NCBI GenBank assembly: GCA_028288445.1
Contig: JAQBNT010000004.1
Span: forward strand, 1-48,007
Source of the DNA: Hymenobacter sp.
GTDB lineage: Bacteria > Bacteroidota > Bacteroidia > Cytophagales > Hymenobacteraceae
Direction: 5' to 3'
Length of the DNA: 48,007 nucleotides
Below the pieces are notes generated by a model. The model made no database searches. It was not told the origin of the DNA and worked only from the letters and a program-made list of their open reading frames with translations. This document shows, piece after piece, positions 43,300 to 48,007 of this stretch. A program made the translations under genes and the position numbers. Numbering within the stretch: the stretch's first letter is position 1; each line of letters starts with the position of its first letter.

Positions 43300-46065
43300 T
43301 CAGGGGGCTACTTCGAGCCAGCCTTTATACACCAGTGGATTGCCCGGCTGCCTTAGCAGATAATAGTAAACGCCCGGGGCGGCCCCAGCGCCCCACTCGT
43401 TGTGATAGGACTCGGTGGTGTACACCCGCTGGCCCCACCGGGTGTATAGCTGCAGGGACCAAGTTCCCACCAGCCCGTTGACGACGAACGTTTCGTTTTG
43501 CCGGTCACCGTTGGGCGTGATGACGTTGGGAATGGTCACGCAGGGCTGAAACTCCACCCGGCGGCTGAGGCTTCGGGTTTCGCACGCAGTGGTGAGTTGC
43601 AACCCATAGCTGCCGCTTTGGGCGACCACCAGGGTGGAAGTAGTTGCCCCGGTTGACCAACGGTACGTGACCCCGGCCGCGTTGCCCAAGCCAATCGGGC
43701 GTAGGACTACGGAGGGGCCGGCGCACGCGGTGGTGTCGGCCCCCAGCGAAACGGCCGCCAGGCCGGGCGCACGCCGCACCTGCACCCGCGCCGTGCGCTG
43801 GCAGCCGCCCGGGTAGAAGACCGTCACCGAATAGGTACCGGGCTGGTCAACGGCAATGCTCGCGGATGTTGCCCCGGTGCTCCAGAGGTAAGCAGTGGCA
43901 TCGGCCTGCTGGGCGTTTAGTCCGACCGGGGTGCTGCTGCACAAGACGGAGTCTCCCCGAATGGCCGCGACTGGCGGGCCCACCACCGCGCTTTGGGTGA
44001 TAACACAACCGGTGGGCAGGGTGGCCGTCACGGTGTATGTCCCCGCCTGCGCAACGCTCAGGGTTGCGCCCGCCACCCCCGTGCTCCAGCGGAAGCTTGC
44101 GGGCGATGAGGCGGTGGCCGTCAGGGTTCGTGAAGCTCCCGGACACAGGGGCCCCACCCCCAAAACCGTAACCGTGGGGGCCGTGACGGTGCGTTGAACG
44201 GTCACGGCGCAGCCGGACCCATACTGCGCGGTGAGGGCATACACGCCGGGCTGGCTAACGGTTACCGCCGAAGTCGTGGCACCGGTGCTCCACTGGTAGC
44301 TGCTCACGCCGGCAGGGCCGTCGGCGGTGAGGCGCAGGGCCGTGCCGGGGCAGAGGGCCGTATCGCCGAGGATGCGGACGACGGGCGCAAAGGAGCGCAC
44401 GGTGAACGCAGCGGTGGCCGTGCGCCCGCCGGCAAAGGTCACCACCACCGAGTAGGTCCCCGCCTGACCGACCGTGATGGCCGCCGTGGTAGCGCCCGTG
44501 CTCCACGCGTAGGCCAGGGGCGTGCCCGTGGCGGTGGCCACCAGCTGGGCCTGCCCGCCGGCGCAGCGCAGCGAATCGCCGCTGATGCGCACGCTCAACG
44601 GGAGCCCGAGCCGGGCCACAAAGCCCGTATTGTAGCCAAGATTTCCCGGCACGGTGTACGGCCCGAGCGCGGCGGCATTGCGGGAGGAGCTCATGTGATT
44701 GGGAATGGCCCCCACGAATGAGATGTTGCCGGCCCCGTCGATGCCCACCCCGGTGGCCCCGATGTCGTCGTCCAGGCTGCCCCCGGCTACGCCCCATTGC
44801 CACGCGCCGGTGCTGCTCAGTTTGGCCACGAAAGCATCCACTCCCCCCACGGAGGTGAGCGTGGAAGCCCCGAACCGGGCCGGAACCGGCCCAAAGAAGC
44901 CCGCAACGTAGGCGTCGCCGGCCGCGTCAACGGTGATGTCGTTCCCAGCTTCCCCACCGGGGCCGCCGGCCAGCGTGGACCAGACGAAGGCCCCGGCGGG
45001 CGTCAGCTTGGCCACCAGCACATCGAAGTTGCGGTTGCCGCCCCCGGCGAGCGGGGGCGTTGTGCCCAGCGTAACCACCGGACTGTTGGAATAGCCGGTG
45101 ATGTAGGGCGAGCCGCCCGGCCCCACCACCACGCCCGTGGCCGCGTCGAGCTCCGCCCCGCCGCCCCGCACGGCCCACTGCCAGGCCCCCGTGGCGCTGA
45201 GCCGGGCCACGAAGAGGTCATTCGGCCCTCCCACGTTGCCGACCGTGGCCAGCCGGGTGCTGCCAAAATCCGCGAGTATCCAATAGCTGCCCACCACGTA
45301 AGCGCCGCCGCTGCCATCGGCCGCGATGGCCTGCGGGTCGGTGTCGGTGGCCTGCCCCGCCCCTGGGGCGCGGCTGCTCGTGGCCCAGAGCCACGCGCCG
45401 CCCAGGGTGAGCTTGGCCACCAGCACCGTGCGCACGGGCGTGGTATTGACCAGGGTGGTGCTCCCAAAAACGGCGGGGCTGCTGTGCAGCCCCCCGGTAA
45501 GGTACACGCCGGTGCCGTCCACGGCCACGCCCTGGCCGGCCTCGTCGTCGCCCCCCCCGCCCCGGGCGGCCCACCCCCAGGCGCCGGTCGCGGCGCTGAG
45601 CTGCGCCACGAACACGTCGCGGAAGCCCGCCGACACGAGGGCGGCAGCCCCAAAGGCTGCGGTGCGCCGAAAAGCGCCCGTGACGTACACCTGGCCCTGG
45701 GCATCGAGGGCCAGCCCCAGGCCCTCATCGTCGTCCGTCCCGCCCGCGCCGACGGCCCACAGGTAATTCCCGGCCCCATCGAGCTTGGCCACGAAGACGT
45801 CGCTTCCCCCGGCACTGGTCAGCGTGAGGGCATCAAAAGTGGCCCGGCCGGTGAAGCTGCCCACGATATAGGTATTACCGGCGGCGTCCACGGCTGTTTT
45901 GGTGGCCACGGCTTGCCCCCACGCGCTCACGGGGGATATCGGGTAGCGGCCGCTGTCCTTGGCCCACAAAAAGCCGGGCACCTGCGCGTGGCCCGGCCGC
46001 GCGCCGGCCCACCAAAGGAGCACCAAAAGGACCTGGCCAACAAGGCGGCAACGGGTAGAATTCAC
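43300..46065 (-). CDS. secreted SBBP-repeat protein with gliding-type (type B) T9SS domain
   Basis: 921 residues. The signal peptide is about 1-27 (RPGHA/Q). From about 30 to 430 there are six to seven SBBP beta-propeller repeats (TDDDEGLGLALDAQGQVYVT, GDDEAGQGVAVDGTGVYLTG, then similar). About six Ig/PKD-like repeats follow, with YxWSTGATTxxxxVxxxGTY (residues ~480-830). A gliding-motility-associated CTD ends the protein (PNVITPNGDRQNETF near 830, LQLYTRWGQRVYTTESYHNE, PGVYYYLLRQ). This is a type IX-secreted surface or extracellular protein, probably structural or adhesive. It is convergent with the malic enzyme, with an 87-bp gap that holds no clear terminator. Confidence 0.88.
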   Translation of the reverse strand: MNSTRCRLVGQVLLVLLWWAGARPGHAQVPGFLWAKDSGRYPISPVSAWGQAVATKTAVDAAGNTYIVGSFTGRATFDALTLTSAGGSDVFVAKLDGAGNYLWAVGAGGTDDDEGLGLALDAQGQVYVTGAFRRTAAFGAAALVSAGFRDVFVAQLSAATGAWGWAARGGGGDDEAGQGVAVDGTGVYLTGGLHSSPAVFGSTTLVNTTPVRTVLVAKLTLGGAWLWATSSRAPGAGQATDTDPQAIAADGSGGAYVVGSYWILADFGSTRLATVGNVGGPNDLFVARLSATGAWQWAVRGGGAELDAATGVVVGPGGSPYITGYSNSPVVTLGTTPPLAGGGNRNFDVLVAKLTPAGAFVWSTLAGGPGGEAGNDITVDAAGDAYVAGFFGPVPARFGASTLTSVGGVDAFVAKLSSTGAWQWGVAGGSLDDDIGATGVGIDGAGNISFVGAIPNHMSSSRNAAALGPYTVPGNLGYNTGFVARLGLPLSVRISGDSLRCAGGQAQLVATATGTPLAYAWSTGATTAAITVGQAGTYSVVVTFAGGRTATAAFTVRSFAPVVRILGDTALCPGTALRLTADGPAGVSSYQWSTGATTSAVTVSQPGVYALTAQYGSGCAVTVQRTVTAPTVTVLGVGPLCPGASRTLTATASSPASFRWSTGVAGATLSVAQAGTYTVTATLPTGCVITQSAVVGPPVAAIRGDSVLCSSTPVGLNAQQADATAYLWSTGATSASIAVDQPGTYSVTVFYPGGCQRTARVQVRRAPGLAAVSLGADTTACAGPSVVLRPIGLGNAAGVTYRWSTGATTSTLVVAQSGSYGLQLTTACETRSLSRRVEFQPCVTIPNVITPNGDRQNETFVVNGLVGTWSLQLYTRWGQRVYTTESYHNEWGAGAAPGVYYYLLRQPGNPLVYKGWLEVAP

Positions 46066-46101
46066 CAGAAATAATTAAGTAAGAACCCAACAAACGACCC
46101 G

Positions 46102-46109
46102 CAAATTTA
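46102..46109 (-). promoter_or_regulatory. -7 element of the SBBP protein gene
   Basis: On the minus strand TAAATTTG matches TAnnTTTG and lies 36 bp before the ATG at 46065. No -33 TTG at standard spacing is obvious. Confidence 0.55.
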
Positions 46110-46201
46110 CACCGCGCCACGGCGCCATTCCCCTACCCTCAGCAGCGCCGGGGCTGGCAGTCCTAGTTGCCTCACCGCCGCCCCCGCCGGGGCTATTCAA
46201 C

Positions 46202-46432
46202 ATCGCGTTTGGCGATTTCATCATCGCGGTTGGCGTATTCAGGGTCGCGGTTGCGCTATTTCGAATGCCGGTTATCCTATTTCGACTTGCGTTCATCCTA
46301 TTCACGACCAAAGTTGGCTTATTTGGGATAGAAATCATCCTAATCATGCCTGCGTTTATCCAACTCATGGGCGCGTTTGCGACAATTCGTATTGCATTCA
46401 TGCAAATTCAAGTCGCGTTTATCCTATTTATT
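46202..46432. repeat. 11-unit degenerate 21-bp tandem array
   Basis: Eleven contiguous units of exactly 21 bp; consensus close to RTCGCGTTTATCCTATTTCG plus A. The plus strand is open throughout and would encode heptads such as VAVALFR, MPVILFR, LAFILFT, IAFMQIQ and VAFILFI. No start codon with a leader signal precedes the array, and the first ATG (46265) is inside it. The minus strand is also open in one frame (heptads around NAxRNRI). It may be a minisatellite or the body of an unrecognised hydrophobic peptide gene. Confidence 0.7.
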
Positions 46433-46571
46433 TTTTCAAAACCGCCTTGCGGAAGCCTGGAGGGCCTTTTGCGGGTTGGAATGCCGCATCCGCCCGGCTC
46501 GCCCTTTCACTGCGGAAGCCCTGGGGAGCCGGAGGCATTGGTCAGCAGCGGGCCGGCAGTCACCGCCCACC
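46433..46571. other. intergenic remainder of the 46066-46627 gap
   Basis: Apart from the -7 element, the 21-bp array and the terminator listed separately, the 562-bp gap between the two T9SS cargo genes shows no gene-like frame with family similarity. The plus-strand frame through the array continues to about 46705 into the next gene and looks like chance. Confidence 0.4.
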
Positions 46572-46608
46572 AAAAAGGCCCCGCCGGAAGAATCCAGCGA
46601 GGCCTTTT
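46572..46608 (-). terminator. intrinsic terminator of the right-edge T9SS protein
   Basis: On the minus strand AAAAGGCCTCGC (46608-46597) pairs with GCGGGGCCTTTTT (46584-46572), with one G-U pair, about 20 bases after the stop codon at 46628; the T's form the terminal run. Confidence 0.75.
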
Positions 46609-46627
46609 GAGTTGGAAACAGAGCCGC

Positions 46628-48007
46628 TTAGCGGCCGACCACGATGCGGCGGGCATCGCTGCCGCCGGTGGTGGTGGCCCGCAGCACGTACACGCCGGGG
46701 GCTAGGCCGTTCAGCTCCAGCTTGGGCGTGGCATTGCCGGCTACTTCGCGGGTGAGCACCTGCTGGCCCAGGGCGTTGAGCAAGGTCAGCGTCACGGGCT
46801 GGCGGTAGCCCAGCAGCTCCACGGTCAGCGTGCCGTTGGAGGTCGGGTTTGGATACACGTTCAGGCTCGTGCCGGCCAGCACCGGGCGGCTCGCGGTCAC
46901 GACCAAGGGAGCCGAGGCCGCCGAAGCACAGCCCTGGGCCGACGTCGTGACCACTGTGTAGGAGCCCAGCTGCCCCGCGCCCGTGCCCTGCACCACGTAG
47001 GTCGGCCCCGTGGCCCCCACAATGGCAACCCCGTTCAGGTACCACTGGTTGCCGGTAGCGGCGCTGGAGGTGAGCGTCGTTACGGTGCCATTGTAAGCAG
47101 CCGTCACGGTAGGCGTGGTAGGCGTGGCGTTGATGGTCACGCTGAACGTAGCCGTAGTCACGCAGCCCGTAGCCGTGGTCACCCGGTTGGTCACCACGTA
47201 GGTGCCGGCCGTGCTGGTGCCCGGCACGATGGCCCCCGTAGTGGCGTTAATGGTCAGGCCCGTGGTCGAAGAGTAAGTGCCGGCCGACGCACCCGTGCCC
47301 AGGGTGGGCGTCACGGCAGTGGCTTGCGACGCGCAGTAGCCGCCCGCCGGGTAGCTGAAAGTAGCCACTGCGGCGGGGTTCACCGTCACGGCTACCGTGG
47401 CCGAGGCCGAGCAGCCGGCGGCCGTGGTGGCCGTCAGGGTGTACGTGGTGGTAATGGGGGTGCCGGTGGTGTTCGGCAGCGTCACGGTGGGCTGGGCGGC
47501 GGTAGCGCTGCTCAGGCCGGTGGCCGGGCTCCAGGCGTAGGTAGTACCAGCCACGGCGGCGGTGCCCAGCGTAGCCGAAGCGCCGGCGCAGAGGGCCACG
47601 GCGGGGCCGGCATTGGCCAGGGCGGCCGGATTCACGGTTACGGTGGCCGTCGCCGTCACAGCGGCGCAGCCGCCCGTCGCGGCCAGGGTATTGGTCACCA
47701 CGTAAGTGCCCGGCGTGCTGCTGCCCAGGTTGATGACCCCGGTGGTGGCATTAATGACCAGCCCGGTGGCCGCTGCGAACGTGCCCGCCGTGCTGCCCGC
47801 CGCCAGGACGGGAGCCGCCGTGCCGCCCGCCGTGAGGCAGTAGCTGGCATTGGCGTAAGCGAAGCCCGCCGAGGCCGGTGCCACAACGGTCACGGTAGCC
47901 GTGCTCGTAGCCGCCGCGCAGCCGCCCGAAGCCGCCACCGTGTTGGTCACGGTGTAGGTGCCGGGCGTCGAGGTAGCAGGCGTGATGGCCCCCGTCGCGG
48001 CATTGAG
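46628..48007 (-). CDS. T9SS type A cargo protein with Ig-like repeats, C-terminal part
   Basis: 459 residues are visible; the frame stays open through the right edge, so the N-terminus is missing. Repeats of about 85-95 residues carry TTGVINLGSSTPGTYVVTNT and CAAVTATATVTV-like strands, and similar PGTYxVTN segments recur in at least three copies. These are bacterial Ig/SprB-like modules known from large gliding adhesins. A type A sorting domain ends the protein (LNVYPNPTSNGTLTVELLGY, GLAPGVYVLRA, RRIVVGR). It is likely a large surface adhesin exported by the type IX system. The GTG at 47950 is not a credible start, because the same repeat continues upstream of it. Confidence 0.85.
   Translation of the reverse strand, partial: LNAATGAITPATSTPGTYTVTNTVAASGGCAAATSTATVTVVAPASAGFAYANASYCLTAGGTAAPVLAAGSTAGTFAAATGLVINATTGVINLGSSTPGTYVVTNTLAATGGCAAVTATATVTVNPAALANAGPAVALCAGASATLGTAAVAGTTYAWSPATGLSSATAAQPTVTLPNTTGTPITTTYTLTATTAAGCSASATVAVTVNPAAVATFSYPAGGYCASQATAVTPTLGTGASAGTYSSTTGLTINATTGAIVPGTSTAGTYVVTNRVTTATGCVTTATFSVTINATPTTPTVTAAYNGTVTTLTSSAATGNQWYLNGVAIVGATGPTYVVQGTGAGQLGSYTVVTTSAQGCASAASAPLVVTASRPVLAGTSLNVYPNPTSNGTLTVELLGYRQPVTLTLLNALGQQVLTREVAGNATPKLELNGLAPGVYVLRATTTGGSDARRIVVGR

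Noticed and set aside
46202..46432. CRISPR array
   Set aside because: Units are contiguous with no spacers and diverge throughout; no cas genes are present.

Overview
The window looks like a high-GC member of the Bacteroidota, most likely a Hymenobacter-type bacterium. The signs are TAnnTTTG -7 promoter elements with few Shine-Dalgarno sites, type IX secretion sorting domains (type A and type B/gliding-associated), a TonB-dependent receptor with an N-terminal carboxypeptidase-regulatory-like domain, and a lone tRNA-Glu with its own Bacteroidota promoter. The first ~600 bases are an exception: they carry actinobacterial-type sequence (the C-terminal half of gap plus the start of pgk) joined in frame to a Bacteroidota gap gene. 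This is most simply an assembly chimera.

Layout. 1-1.2 kb: chimeric gap and partial pgk. 1.3-2.1 kb: tRNA-Glu(UUC), a detached copy of its 3' end, a perfect palindrome and a possible gene remnant. 2.2-6.3 kb: large secreted GEVED/PKD protein. 6.4-8.1 kb: coupled radical SAM and glycosyltransferase genes (minus strand). 8.4-10.2 kb: coupled LytS-like kinase and LytTR regulator. 10.3-22.4 kb (minus strand): a glycan/glycoside operon read as TonB receptor, GH43, esterase, Tat-exported TIM barrel, GH106 rhamnosidase, GH3. 22.8-23.7 kb: divergent AraC regulator. 24.0-43.2 kb (plus strand): a ~19 kb co-directional run of 20 genes that starts with a small membrane protein and a GH1 beta-glucosidase, continues through eight genes resembling an aromatic upper pathway (extradiol dioxygenase, C-C hydrolase-like protein, HisD-like dehydrogenase, SDR, FAH-family protein, ABM protein, cyclase, flavin monooxygenase), then the complete protocatechuate branch of the beta-ketoadipate pathway (pcaHG, pcaB, pcaD, pcaC, pobA, fused pcaIJ, pcaF), and ends in a malic enzyme. 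43.3-48.0 kb (minus strand): two further T9SS cargo proteins, with an 11-unit 21-bp tandem array between them; the second runs off the right edge.

The most interesting signal links the two large operons. The promoter of the TonB/glycosidase operon and that of the GH1/aromatic operon, which flank the AraC gene, share four conserved blocks at identical spacing over 101 bp. With the gene content (rhamnosidase, glucosidases, esterase, then ring hydroxylation, ring cleavage and beta-ketoadipate enzymes) this suggests a single regulon that takes up phenolic glycosides (flavonoid-glycoside- or hydroxybenzoate-glycoside-like compounds), removes the sugars and mineralises the aglycone. The substrate is inference; the gene order and promoter identity are directly visible.

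Four long inverted repeats of two families sit in gaps of the catabolic operon. One family brackets only the HisD-like gene, the other only the flavin monooxygenase gene.
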